In this document: positions 17,404 to 26,024 of the stretch, in pieces
How the letters are laid out: every line of letters starts with the position of its first letter
Numbering within the stretch: position 1 is the first letter of the stretch
Assembly (NCBI RefSeq): GCF_003491345.1
Contig: NZ_CP025512.1
Span: forward strand, 62,001-126,000
Source of the DNA: Neorhizobium sp. SOG26
GTDB lineage: Bacteria > Pseudomonadota > Alphaproteobacteria > Rhizobiales > Rhizobiaceae
DNA length: 64,000 nt
Direction of reading: 5' to 3'
Program-made: the position numbers and the translations under genes
The notes under the pieces: model-generated
What the model was told of the DNA's origin: nothing
The model's database searches: none
What the model saw: the letters and a program-made list of their open reading frames with translations, nothing else

Positions 17404-18330
17404 ATGATCCTGTGCTGCGGCGAAGCCTTGATCGACATGCTGCCGCGTGAGACCACGCTGGGAGAGAAGGGTTTTGCGCCTTATGCGGGCGGCGCGGTCT
17501 TCAATACCGCGATCGCGCTTGGCAGGCTCGGCCAGCCGACTGGCTTCTTTACCGGCCTCTCGGACGACATGATGGGCGACATCCTGCGCGAGACGTTGGC
17601 GCAGAGCAATGTCGACGCCAGCTTCTCGGCTGTCTCCTCGCGTCCGACGACCATCGCCTTCGTGAAACTCGTCAACGGGCAGGCAAGCTATGCCTTCTAT
17701 GACGAGGGAACCGCTGGCCGGATGCTCAGCCTCGACGACCTGCCGGCGCTGGGGGATGATTGCGAGGCAATGCATTTCGGTGCGATCAGTCTCATCCCGG
17801 AACCATGCGGCAGCACCTACGAGGCGCTGATGGCGAGGGAGCAGACCAAGCGCGTCATCTCCTTCGACCCGAACATCCGCCCTGGCTTCATCAAGGACAA
17901 GCAAAAGCATCTCGACCGCGTGCGCCGCATGGCGGCGATGTCGGACATCATCAAGTTCTCCGACGAGGACCTGGAATGGTTCGGCATGAAAGGCGACCAT
18001 GACACCCTTGCCAGCCACTGGCTGGACGCAGGCGCCAAGCTTGTTGTGCTGACGCGTGGGGCCGAGGGCGCTACGGGTTATACGCGGCGCTTCAAGACCT
18101 CCGTGCCGAGTGAGCGCGTGACGGTGGTGGATACGGTCGGCGCTGGCGATACCTTCGATGCCGGCATCCTCGCATCGTTCAAGATGCAGGACCTCCTCAC
18201 GAAGGAAAAGATTGCGGCGCTGACGGAGGATCAGGTGAACAAGGCGCTGGCGCTTGGCGCAAAGGCCGCGGCCGTCACTGTATCACGCGCTGGCGCAAAC
18301 CCACCCTTCGCGCACGAGATCGGGCTTTAA
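17404..18330 (+). CDS. frk: Fructokinase, PfkB family
   Basis: Ribokinase/PfkB-fold sugar kinase of 308 residues that most likely phosphorylates fructose. Motifs seen are the N-terminal GEALIDMLP and GGAVFNTAIALGRLG, and the C-terminal DTVGAGDTFDAG whose Asp is the catalytic base. The sequence pattern matches rhizobial fructokinases. GGAGGG stands 5 nt before ATG 17404, ruling out the longer reading from 17332. The convergent neighbour is pgi, so fructose can enter central metabolism through fructose-6-phosphate. Confidence 0.88.
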   Translation: MILCCGEALIDMLPRETTLGEKGFAPYAGGAVFNTAIALGRLGQPTGFFTGLSDDMMGDILRETLAQSNVDASFSAVSSRPTTIAFVKLVNGQASYAFYDEGTAGRMLSLDDLPALGDDCEAMHFGAISLIPEPCGSTYEALMAREQTKRVISFDPNIRPGFIKDKQKHLDRVRRMAAMSDIIKFSDEDLEWFGMKGDHDTLASHWLDAGAKLVVLTRGAEGATGYTRRFKTSVPSERVTVVDTVGAGDTFDAGILASFKMQDLLTKEKIAALTEDQVNKALALGAKAAAVTVSRAGANPPFAHEIGL

Positions 18331-18347
18331 GCCGGTATTCTTTACGA

Positions 18348-18371
18348 GCACCCCGGCCTTATCCGGGGTGC
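18348..18371. terminator. Hairpin between convergent frk and pgi
   Basis: GCACCCCGG and CCGGGGTGC make a perfect 9-bp stem with a 6-nt loop between two convergent stops. There is no strong T-run on either side, so termination may be partial or bidirectional. Confidence 0.65.
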
Positions 18372-18391
18372 CCGCTTCTGACAGATAGCTC

Positions 18392-20020
18392 TCAGGCCTT
18401 CGTCATCCCGGCCAGAGCCTTGACGAGCCCCTGGGTCGAGGAGTCGTGGCTCTCTGCGCTTTCCTTGCCTTCCACAACCGGAAGCAGGCCCGTCGCCAGT
18501 TCCTTGCCCAGTTCCACGCCCCACTGGTCGAAGGAGTTGATGCGGAAAAGCACGCCTTCAACAAACACCCGGTGCTCGTAAAGGGCGATCAGGCGACCGA
18601 GCGCAAACGGTGTCAGCTTGTCATAAACGAAGGTGATCGACGGACGGTTGCCGGTGAAGACGCGATGTGGCGCGATGAAATCGGCCTGCTTGTCGTCCAT
18701 GCCCTTGGCAGTGAGCTGCGCCTTGGCTTCCTCGAAGGTGCGGCCCTTCATCAGGGCTTCCGATTGCGCCAGGCAGTTTGCGATCAGCAGGTCGTGCTGG
18801 TGGCGCAGATGCGGCTCGAAGCCGTTCGCGGCGATCATGAACTCGGCCGGGATGATGCTCGTGCCCTGGTGGATGAGCTGGTAGAAGGCGTGTTGGCCGT
18901 TGGTGCCGGGCTCGCCCCAGACAACCGGTCCGGAATTGCCTTCGACCGGCTTGCCGTCGATCGTCACGCCCTTGCCGTTTGATTCCATGTCGAGCTGCTG
19001 CAGATAAGCCGGGAAACGCAGCAGGCGCTGATCGTAAGGCAGGATCGCGCGGGTCGGATAACCGAGCACGTTGCGATGGTAGAAGCCGATCAGGCCGAGC
19101 AGCATCGGCAGGTTCTGGCGAACCGGCGCGCTGCGGAAATGGGTGTCCATGGCATGCGCGCCGTCAAGGAACTTGCCGAAGTTCTCCGGACCGATGGCGA
19201 TCATCAGCGGCAGGCCGATCGCCGACCAGATCGAATAACGTCCGCCAACCCAGTCCCAGAAGCCGAATACCCGATCCTGTTCGATGCCAAAAGCCGCGAC
19301 CTTGTCCAGCGCGGTCGAAACGGCCGCGAAGTGATGCTTGACCGCGTCATTGCCGAGCTTGTCGGCGATGAAGGCACGCGCCGAGGCAGCGTTGGTCATC
19401 GTCTCGATGGTGGTGAAGGTCTTAGACGCGATGATGAATAGCGTCGTCTCTGCGTCGAGCAGCTTCAGCGTATCGGCGATATGGGCGCCATCGACATTTG
19501 AAACGAAATGCGCGCGCGGACCGTCGTGGAAGGGCGCAAGCGCCAGCGTCGCCATGACCGGGCCAAGGTCGGAGCCGCCAATCCCGATGTTGACGACATC
19601 GGTGATCGACTTGCCCGTCGCACCCTTGAGCGCGCCGGAGCGGATGCCGTCCGCGAACCGACCCATGGCGGCAAGCACCGCATTGACGTCCGCCATGACG
19701 TCCTTGCCGTCGACCAGCACCGGCGTGTTGGAGCGGTTGCGCAGCGCCGTGTGCAGAACCGCGCGGCCTTCGGTGAAGTTGATGGGAGCGCCGGAGAACA
19801 TTTCCTCGCGCTTGTCGGCAACGCCGCCCGTCTCCGCCAGCTGTTCCAGCAGCCGCAACACGTCATCGTTCACCGCGGTCTTGGAATAGTCCATCACCAG
19901 GTCATCGAAGCTGGCGCTGAACTTGTCGAAACGGCCGGGATCGGCTGCAAAGGCGGCCCGTATATCGGTCGCATTGGTCCGGGCAGCAGTTGTCTTCAGC
20001 TCTTCAATGATGGCCTGCAT
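18392..20020 (-). CDS. pgi: Glucose-6-phosphate isomerase
   Basis: Interconverts glucose-6-phosphate and fructose-6-phosphate. The 542-residue length equals that of typical rhizobial Pgi. Signatures include the [15 protein letters not shown] sugar-phosphate loop, the [14 protein letters not shown] block, [11 protein letters not shown], and [18 protein letters not shown]. The ATG at 20020 (MQAIIEELK) has GAGGA about 8 nt upstream and is preferred over an in-frame ATG 60 bp earlier. The gene faces frk. Confidence 0.96.
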   Translation of the reverse strand: MQAIIEELKTTAARTNATDIRAAFAADPGRFDKFSASFDDLVMDYSKTAVNDDVLRLLEQLAETGGVADKREEMFSGAPINFTEGRAVLHTALRNRSNTPVLVDGKDVMADVNAVLAAMGRFADGIRSGALKGATGKSITDVVNIGIGGSDLGPVMATLALAPFHDGPRAHFVSNVDGAHIADTLKLLDAETTLFIIASKTFTTIETMTNAASARAFIADKLGNDAVKHHFAAVSTALDKVAAFGIEQDRVFGFWDWVGGRYSIWSAIGLPLMIAIGPENFGKFLDGAHAMDTHFRSAPVRQNLPMLLGLIGFYHRNVLGYPTRAILPYDQRLLRFPAYLQQLDMESNGKGVTIDGKPVEGNSGPVVWGEPGTNGQHAFYQLIHQGTSIIPAEFMIAANGFEPHLRHQHDLLIANCLAQSEALMKGRTFEEAKAQLTAKGMDDKQADFIAPHRVFTGNRPSITFVYDKLTPFALGRLIALYEHRVFVEGVLFRINSFDQWGVELGKELATGLLPVVEGKESAESHDSSTQGLVKALAGMTKA

Positions 20021-20117
20021 GGCATGTCCTCGCATTCGGAAGGTATGGCGGGAACCTATTCCCTTTCCCCTCCAAATCAAGCCATGTCATGGCCCATGCC
20101 GGACCATTATGTGGATC

Positions 20118-21362
20118 TTATTGACCCACAGCCGTAACGACTGTTCCGCCGAACGAGTTGCCGAAACGGTCCACCTGGTCGCGGTAGTTGCGACGCGTCG
20201 TCGGGTCGAAAACCGCAATCGGCGTGCTGACGGCGACACTTGCCGCGCTGCCGACGCTCTGCGCCGCGCCGAAGGCCACTGCACCCAGCCGCTCGCCAAA
20301 GCCGACATCGGAATCCGTCACCGTCTGGCCCGCAATCAGGCGGTTGCCGAGCAGCCGGACCACTTCCGGGCTTTCCGCGAACTTGCCGTGGTTGAGCTGG
20401 TCATTGCCCTTCAGTGCCGTGAGGTCGAGGACGACGATCCCGGCTTTCTCGAATTCGGTGCGATAGGGTTCTGCCATCGGATCAACCTGGCCGAGCCGGT
20501 CCACATTGCCGGAAATGCGACGCGACAGGCTGAGCGCCCGATCGTCGCGCGACACGAAAAGTGTAAAGCTCGGCCGCTTCGGGCCGATCTCCGCCAACTG
20601 GCGGCTGAAGACATCCACATCGAGGTCCGGCGAAGCGAGGATGACGTTCTGGATCTTCGGTGCCACGCGTCCGTCGCGGATCGCCATCTGCCGCAGCGCT
20701 TCGACCGTCAGCCACGAACCCATGGAATGAGCCATGATGGTGACTTCGCCGACGGCCGGCTCCCGCGCCAGCCTGCGCAGCAGCGCTTCCAGAGCGTCGC
20801 GGGAATAGTTGGTGCTTTCCTTGTCGTAGTTATAGGCAAACACGCTGCCGCGCGACGGCCAGGTAAACAGCACCGGTGCTGCATCCGCCTTCGAGTCATG
20901 AACGATCTGCGCAAAGCGGTAGACCGCATCCTCGTAGCGATTGTTGAAGCCGTGCACGAAGACAAGCACGCGCCGGCTCTTCGGCAGGGTGCGCTTCAGC
21001 CATGCCGTGGCACCGGCCGTCTCCAGCGGAGTCACGGAAACCGTCGCGAACTCCTTCTCCGGGTTTGGCGGCAGCTTCTTCGGCCATTGAACCTGTCCCA
21101 CTTCGCGCTTGCTGTCAGGCGGAATGGAGACTGCGATTTCGGTGACCTGAGGTTCCTTGCCGCGCTCGCCGGAAAACAGGATGCCCGGCTCTTCGCTCGG
21201 ACGCCGCGTGGTCGCAACCAGTACATCGACGCGAGAGGTGCCGGCGGCACGCTCGGTCGTTGGAATGAGCACGCCTTCCGGCCGCCCGGCGCAACCCGCA
21301 AGCAGCGCGACGACAAGCACCGCGCCGAACCAACGGGATAATCTCACGGGGTCGTTTTTCAC
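20118..21362 (-). CDS. Lipoprotein alpha/beta-hydrolase, DUF900 family
   Basis: About 414 residues. The start GTG at 21362 follows GGAG by 5 nt and gives a lipoprotein signal (FGAVLVVALLAGC, lipobox LAGC). The hydrolase core has VFVHGFNN as the oxyanion strand and AHSMGSW as the nucleophile elbow, then ASPDLDVD. These are the marks of DUF900, an esterase-like family of unknown substrate. Outer-membrane or periplasmic anchoring is inferred from the lipobox. It is a single gene between pgi and fadD, all leftward. A longer reading from 21533 lacks support. Confidence 0.85.
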   Translation of the reverse strand: MKNDPVRLSRWFGAVLVVALLAGCAGRPEGVLIPTTERAAGTSRVDVLVATTRRPSEEPGILFSGERGKEPQVTEIAVSIPPDSKREVGQVQWPKKLPPNPEKEFATVSVTPLETAGATAWLKRTLPKSRRVLVFVHGFNNRYEDAVYRFAQIVHDSKADAAPVLFTWPSRGSVFAYNYDKESTNYSRDALEALLRRLAREPAVGEVTIMAHSMGSWLTVEALRQMAIRDGRVAPKIQNVILASPDLDVDVFSRQLAEIGPKRPSFTLFVSRDDRALSLSRRISGNVDRLGQVDPMAEPYRTEFEKAGIVVLDLTALKGNDQLNHGKFAESPEVVRLLGNRLIAGQTVTDSDVGFGERLGAVAFGAAQSVGSAASVAVSTPIAVFDPTTRRNYRDQVDRFGNSFGGTVVTAVGQ

Positions 21363-21495
21363 GCTCACTCCACGGGTCAACCAACGAGATGGCCTAGGCC
21401 ATGAAGCAGCCCAACGTCCACCGCGAAAGCGCCGGTGGACGCTGGTCTTGATATGCTTGGCCGCGATCTGTCGCAGCCTTGCAACGCTTTGAAGC

Positions 21496-23193
21496 CTAGC
21501 CGCGCAACTCCCGCCGCAGGATCTTGCCGACATTCGACTTCGGCAGTTCAGTTCGGAACTCGATATAGCGCGGCCGCTTGTAGTTGGTCAGGTTCGTCGC
21601 GCAGTGCGCCTTGACGTCGGCTTCAGTCAGGTTCGGGTCCTTCTTCACGATGAAGAGTTTCACCGCCTCTCCCGAATGCTGGTCCGGCACGCCAATCGCG
21701 GCGCATTCCAGCACGCCCGGATGCATGGCGACGACTTCCTCGACCTCGTTGGGGTACACGTTGAAGCCGGACACGAGGATCATGTCCTTCTTGCGGTCGA
21801 CGATCTTGGTGTAACCCTGGCGGTCCATGTAGCCCATGTCGCCGGTGCGGAAATAGCCGTCAGCGGTCATCACCTTGGCTGTCTCGTCCGGCCGGTTCCA
21901 GTAACCGGCCATGACCTGCGGCCCGCGGATGCAGATCTCTCCGACATCCCCGAGTTCGACTTCCTTTCCGTCATCGTCACGAATGGAAACCTCCGTCGAC
22001 GGGATCGGCAGGCCGATCATGCCGGTGAATTCCTTCGTATCGAGCCGGTTTGCGGTGGCGACCGGCGAGGTCTCCGACAGGCCGTACCCTTCGGTGATCT
22101 GGCAGCCGGTCATCTTCAACCAGCGTTCGGCAACCGGCCGCTGCACCGACATGCCGCCGCCAAACACCAGCAGCAGCGACGAGAAGTCGAGCTTCTGGAA
22201 GTCCGCATTGTTCATCAGCGCGTTGAACAGGGTGTTGAGGCCCGGGAAGACGTGGACCTTGTACTTCTGCAGTTCCTTGACAAAGGCCGGAATGTCGCGC
22301 GGGTTGGCGATCAGGATATTGTGGCTGCCCGTCGCGACGCCCATCAGCGAATTCACGGTCAGTGCGAAGATATGGTAGAGCGGCAGGGCGCAGAGAAACT
22401 GCAGTTGATCCGGCCGTGGCTTGCTGACAAAGGCCGTCTCCAGCCACATGGCCATCTGCTCCTTGTTGGCGAGCAGGTTTGCATGGGTCAGGATCGCGCC
22501 CTTGGAAACGCCGGTCGTGCCGCCGGTATATTGCAGGAACGCGACGTCGGACGAGGAAACCTCCACCGGCGTAACAGGCGAGCGTGCACCTTCGGCAACC
22601 AGCTGCTTGAAGCTCGTCGAGCCGGGCAGGGCCCATTGCGGCACCAGCTTCTTCACTTTGCGCACGACCAGGTTGACGATGTGCCCCTTGATGCCGAGCA
22701 TGTCGCCCATGGTGGCGACGACCACATGCTTCACGTCCGTGCTCGGCAATGCCTGCTGCAAGGTATGGGCAAAGTTTTCAAGAACGAAGATCGCCTTGGC
22801 GCCGGCGTCCTTCAGCTGGTGGGCGAGCTCGCGCGGTGTGTAGAGCGGGTTGACGTTGACGACGACCATGCCGACCCGAAGGATGCCGTAGACGATGACG
22901 GGGTTCTGCAGCACGTTCGGCAGCATCACGGCGACGCGGTCACCCTTGGCAAGCCCCTTCGCCTGCAGCCAGGCGGCAACCTTGCGGCTTTCGACCTCCA
23001 GTTCCCTGAAGGTCAGTGACTTGCCCATGCTGGTAAAGGCGAGGCGGTCTGAATAACGTTGGCAGCTGTCTTCGAAAAGTTCACCCAGCGATTGATGCTT
23101 CAGCGGCGGTATCTCCGCCGGTACGGTGGGTGGGTAAGATGCAAGCCAAATCTTTGCAGGCTGCGCTTGCGTCTGTGCCGTCACTTCATTCAT
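21496..23193 (-). CDS. fadD: Long-chain fatty-acid-CoA ligase
   Basis: Activates long-chain fatty acids with ATP and CoA for beta-oxidation. The 565 residues show the AMP-binding core YTGGTTGVSKGA (about 220-231), the EGYGLSETSP motif, YFRTGDMGYMD and the C-terminal lysine region ELPKSNVGKILRREL. AAGGAGG lies 8 nt before ATG 23193. A TTG two codons earlier is less likely. A perfect palindrome lies 143-160 bp upstream and closely matches one ahead of a nitronate monooxygenase-like gene at 35 kb, suggesting shared control. Confidence 0.93.
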   Translation of the reverse strand: MNEVTAQTQAQPAKIWLASYPPTVPAEIPPLKHQSLGELFEDSCQRYSDRLAFTSMGKSLTFRELEVESRKVAAWLQAKGLAKGDRVAVMLPNVLQNPVIVYGILRVGMVVVNVNPLYTPRELAHQLKDAGAKAIFVLENFAHTLQQALPSTDVKHVVVATMGDMLGIKGHIVNLVVRKVKKLVPQWALPGSTSFKQLVAEGARSPVTPVEVSSSDVAFLQYTGGTTGVSKGAILTHANLLANKEQMAMWLETAFVSKPRPDQLQFLCALPLYHIFALTVNSLMGVATGSHNILIANPRDIPAFVKELQKYKVHVFPGLNTLFNALMNNADFQKLDFSSLLLVFGGGMSVQRPVAERWLKMTGCQITEGYGLSETSPVATANRLDTKEFTGMIGLPIPSTEVSIRDDDGKEVELGDVGEICIRGPQVMAGYWNRPDETAKVMTADGYFRTGDMGYMDRQGYTKIVDRKKDMILVSGFNVYPNEVEEVVAMHPGVLECAAIGVPDQHSGEAVKLFIVKKDPNLTEADVKAHCATNLTNYKRPRYIEFRTELPKSNVGKILRRELRG

Positions 23194-23335
23194 TGCCAAC
23201 CCCTCCTTGTTCTTTTTCTCTTGTTTCGCGCTGTTCGCACGACCGCGGCAAAGCCTCCACTTTGCTGCAGGTATGAGACTATGCCACGTCCGTGAGGCCG
23301 ATAGCCAGAGCCTCGATTTTCAACAGCTATATAAC

Positions 23336-23353
23336 TTTGACGTAAACGTCAAA
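23336..23353. promoter_or_regulatory. 18-bp palindromic operator between fadD and PRC-barrel gene
   Basis: TTTGACGT and ACGTCAAA are perfect 8-bp arms around AA. It lies in the divergent region, 143 bp from the fadD ATG and 82 bp from the PRC-barrel ATG. Fourteen of the 16 core positions are shared with the site at 35264-35279. The shape fits a dimeric repressor; fatty-acid or branched-chain catabolic regulators use broadly similar GACGT-type palindromes, but the regulator is not identified. Confidence 0.6.
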
Positions 23354-23435
23354 CGGCTCCGCAAGCGGCGGAACCGGGTCATGCACAGCCGCGTTCTCCA
23401 GCGGTACAGATCGAACAGAAACAAGGAGGTGCGTC

Positions 23436-23828
23436 ATGCTGCATCATGAACCGAAGGCCGGCCAGGACCCTTACGTGAAGGACACGCCGTCGCTGATCGC
23501 CAGCGACAAGGTTGAGGGCACGCGCGTCTACGGTGCTGATGGCGAGCACATCGGCTCGATCGCCCGCGTTCTTCTGGAAAAGCGCGGCGGCCGCGTCGCT
23601 TATGCCGTGCTGAGCTTCGGCGGCTTTCTCGGGATTGGTGATGATTATTACCCGCTGCCCTGGGAAAAGCTGCATTACGACGAACAGCTTGATGGCTACC
23701 GCATCGACCTGACCAAGGACCAGATCACCGCCGCTCCCCGCTACCGCGACCTCAACGACGATGCCTGGTTCGACGACAAGGGCCGCACGATCTACGACTA
23801 CTACGGCGTGCCGCCGTACTGGATGTAA
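23436..23828 (+). CDS. PRC-barrel domain protein
   Basis: A 130-residue soluble acidic protein. The PRC-barrel (about 18-95) is seen as LIASDKVEGTRVYGADGEHIGSIARVLLEKRGGRVAYAVLSFGGFLGIGDDYYPLPW. The family occurs in photosynthetic reaction-centre H subunits and RimM, and as stand-alone proteins in alphaproteobacteria where it is often stress-linked; function here is unknown. A strong AAGGAGG site lies 7 nt before the ATG, pointing to high expression. A good terminator follows, so it is monocistronic. The divergent neighbour is fadD. Confidence 0.88.
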   Translation: MLHHEPKAGQDPYVKDTPSLIASDKVEGTRVYGADGEHIGSIARVLLEKRGGRVAYAVLSFGGFLGIGDDYYPLPWEKLHYDEQLDGYRIDLTKDQITAAPRYRDLNDDAWFDDKGRTIYDYYGVPPYWM

Positions 23829-23840
23829 AACAAGACTTTG

Positions 23841-23866
23841 AAGAGAGGCCCGAACGGGCCTCTTTT
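23841..23866 (+). terminator. Rho-independent terminator after the PRC-barrel gene
   Basis: GAGGCCC and GGGCCTC pair around GAAC, extended by A-T pairs, and TTTT follows. It begins 13 nt after the stop codon. Confidence 0.85.
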
Positions 23867-23915
23867 CACGTGTTCGATTGTGCTGATACATGGTGGTATA
23901 GTTAAGGGAGCTACC

Positions 23916-25022
23916 ATGGCGGCAGGCAGGGAAGCGGGCATAGTCCGTGACTTCGAGCGCAGGGACGTCGAAGCGGTCGCTCGACTGTTCCAGAAGACCT
24001 TTCGCGGCTCGAAAAAGATGCCGGCAACGCTTCCGGGTTACCTGGAAGAAGCGTTCTTCGATCATCCATGGGCGGATCCTGAGATCCGCTCGAAGGTCCA
24101 CGAGGAGGCTGGCGGCAAGGTCACCGGCTTCATGGGCGTGCTTCCATCGCGGCTTGAGCTTTCGGGACGCGAGATCCGGGCGGCCTTTGCCGGCTCGCTG
24201 ATGGTGGAGAACGGCAGGGAAAACCCGCTGGCGGGCGCGCGGCTCGTGCGCTCCTTTCTGGCGGGTCCGCAGGATCTTTCGCTGACGGAAACGGCAAACG
24301 TGACCGCCGTTGGCATGTGGCAGAAGGCCGGTCACCCGCTCGATCCCGGCTACAGCATGAACTGGATGAAGGTGTTGCGACCGTCTTCCACGGGTGTGCA
24401 ACTCATGGAGCGGCGGGTCGCCGCGGCCAGGCTGCTCCGGCCGCTGGGGCGCATTGCTGACCGGGCGATCGGCCTCAGGCGCGGCCCATCTTTCAAGCGA
24501 CCCGCAAGCGGCAAGGTGGTGTTCAAGGATGTGACGCCCGAGGTGTTTGGCCAGGCGCTCCTCGCGCTCAAGGATCTTTATCTCCTGCGCCCCGCTTGGA
24601 ATCGCGACACGCTCGGCTGGTTTCTCCGGCATGCGGAGCAGAAGCGCAATCTGGGTTATCCAGAGTGGCGGGTGGGTTATGCTTCCGATGGTCGACCGGT
24701 TGCCGCTTACGCCTATTTCGCCGCAGTGGGTCAGGTCGGCTGGGTGCTCCAGGCCCTGGCCGCACCCAAGCAAGTTGACGACCTGCTCGATGACCTTCTG
24801 TCCCACGCCTACGATTACGGCTGCGCCGCCGTTCGTGGTGCCGCCCATCCGTGGCTGACGCCCGGCCTGATGTTGCGTCAGGCGGTCTTCCAGGCACGTT
24901 CCTTTTATGTCGCCGCCGCGCGCGACAAGACACGGCTCGAGCCGATCCGCGCCGGCGAGGCACTGATCAGCGGCATTGCCGGCGAAAGCTGGATGCGACT
25001 GATCGGCGATCGGTTCGACTGA
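23916..25022 (+). CDS. GNAT-like acyltransferase
   Basis: A 368-residue soluble protein. Its N-terminus (VRDFERRDVEAVARLFQKTF) and the block KVTGFMGVLPSRLELSGREIRAAFAGSLMVE fit a GNAT fold; the C-terminal half looks like a second, weaker GNAT-type domain (GWVLQALAAPKQVDDLLDDLLSHA). Large double-GNAT proteins of this kind often occur in surface-polysaccharide gene sets, but substrate and donor are unknown. AAGGGAG lies 5 nt before ATG 23916; the longer frame from 23838 begins inside the PRC-barrel terminator. It converges on the NadE gene with 6 bp between stops. Confidence 0.72.
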   Translation: MAAGREAGIVRDFERRDVEAVARLFQKTFRGSKKMPATLPGYLEEAFFDHPWADPEIRSKVHEEAGGKVTGFMGVLPSRLELSGREIRAAFAGSLMVENGRENPLAGARLVRSFLAGPQDLSLTETANVTAVGMWQKAGHPLDPGYSMNWMKVLRPSSTGVQLMERRVAAARLLRPLGRIADRAIGLRRGPSFKRPASGKVVFKDVTPEVFGQALLALKDLYLLRPAWNRDTLGWFLRHAEQKRNLGYPEWRVGYASDGRPVAAYAYFAAVGQVGWVLQALAAPKQVDDLLDDLLSHAYDYGCAAVRGAAHPWLTPGLMLRQAVFQARSFYVAAARDKTRLEPIRAGEALISGIAGESWMRLIGDRFD

Positions 25023-25028
25023 AGTCCC

Positions 25029-26024
25029 TCAGAGCATGGTCGCCGGTTCGGCGTGAAGGTAACGCGCAACCTTGCGCTTGGCGGCGATATTGCGCCACAC
25101 GGCGTCCGCCTGATCCGGCGTGATGTTCACCGCATCGGCAACCTCTTCGCGGGAAATCCCCTGGTCGAGGCCGAACAGGCAGAGGTCCATTTTGTCGTAA
25201 GGCAGCGAGAAGTAATATTCGTCCTGTCCCTGCGGCAGTGACCAGGTATCGGTCGTCGGCGGCCGGCGGCGGATCTCGGCCGGAACACCCAACGCTTCCG
25301 CCAGCTGGTAGACCTGGCTCTTGTAGAGATGCGCGATCGGCTTGAAATCGGCCGCGCCGTCACCGTTTTTCACGAAGAAGCCCTGGTCGTACTCCAACCG
25401 GTTCGGGGTGCCCGCCACGGCAAAATTCAGCCGGTCGGCGTGGTAATATTCGATCTGCTTGCGGGTTCGCTGCTTCATGTTCGCAGCCGCGATCATCCCG
25501 AGATAGACATCGAGCGGCATGCGGTGGCGGCTCTGTTCGCCCGCCGGGTTGGCTACCACCAGCCAAGATATGTTGTAGCCGCGCCCGGTGAGCGCATCTT
25601 CCAGAACCACCTTGCAGCCCCAGCCTTCGCCAAACTCCGGCACGACCTGCCGGATGAAGCCGTCGCGCCGCGCGTAACAACCTGCGGCAGCGAGCGCAGG
25701 ACCGATATCCTCTAGCACCGTTTCGATCCCGATCGCCTGCGCGAGTGCCTGGCCAAGCCGAAGACTTTCCGGATCGGAATCGTGTTCCGGCATGAAGATG
25801 CCGGTCACCTTGTTCGGTCCGAGAGCGCGGGCGCAAAGGGCTGCCGTCACGCTGGAGTCGATACCCCCGGAAAGCCCAAGCACCGCGCCGCGCTTGCGAA
25901 GATCCTTCAATACTGTTTCCCGCAGCCAGCCGCAGATGCGCTCGATCTCCGCTTCTGCATCCAGTTTCAGGGCGTCGGCAGAGAAACGGCTTGCTGTCGG
26001 CGCACGCATCAGGCTCTGGCTCAT
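25029..26024 (-). CDS. nadE: NAD synthase-family ATP pyrophosphatase (ammonia-type NadE)
   Basis: The 331-residue product has the PP-loop motif LGLSGGIDSSVTAALCARAL near residues 49-68, then FMPEHDSDPESL, matching the catalytic domain of NadE, which amidates NaAD to NAD. No glutaminase domain is present, so ammonia or a partner would supply nitrogen. It is larger than E. coli NadE (275 aa) owing to N- and C-terminal additions. Its ATG overlaps the stop of the AMP-ligase gene by 4 bp, and an ACP gene heads the same operon, an unusual setting for plain NAD synthesis. A specialised amide-forming role is possible. Confidence 0.82.
   Translation of the reverse strand: MSQSLMRAPTASRFSADALKLDAEAEIERICGWLRETVLKDLRKRGAVLGLSGGIDSSVTAALCARALGPNKVTGIFMPEHDSDPESLRLGQALAQAIGIETVLEDIGPALAAAGCYARRDGFIRQVVPEFGEGWGCKVVLEDALTGRGYNISWLVVANPAGEQSRHRMPLDVYLGMIAAANMKQRTRKQIEYYHADRLNFAVAGTPNRLEYDQGFFVKNGDGAADFKPIAHLYKSQVYQLAEALGVPAEIRRRPPTTDTWSLPQGQDEYYFSLPYDKMDLCLFGLDQGISREEVADAVNITPDQADAVWRNIAAKRKVARYLHAEPATML

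Noticed and set aside
20118-21533. 471-codon reading of the DUF900 lipoprotein gene
   Set aside because: The extra 57 residues lack a ribosome site and would bury the lipoprotein signal; GTG 21362 with GGAG gives a normal signal peptide.
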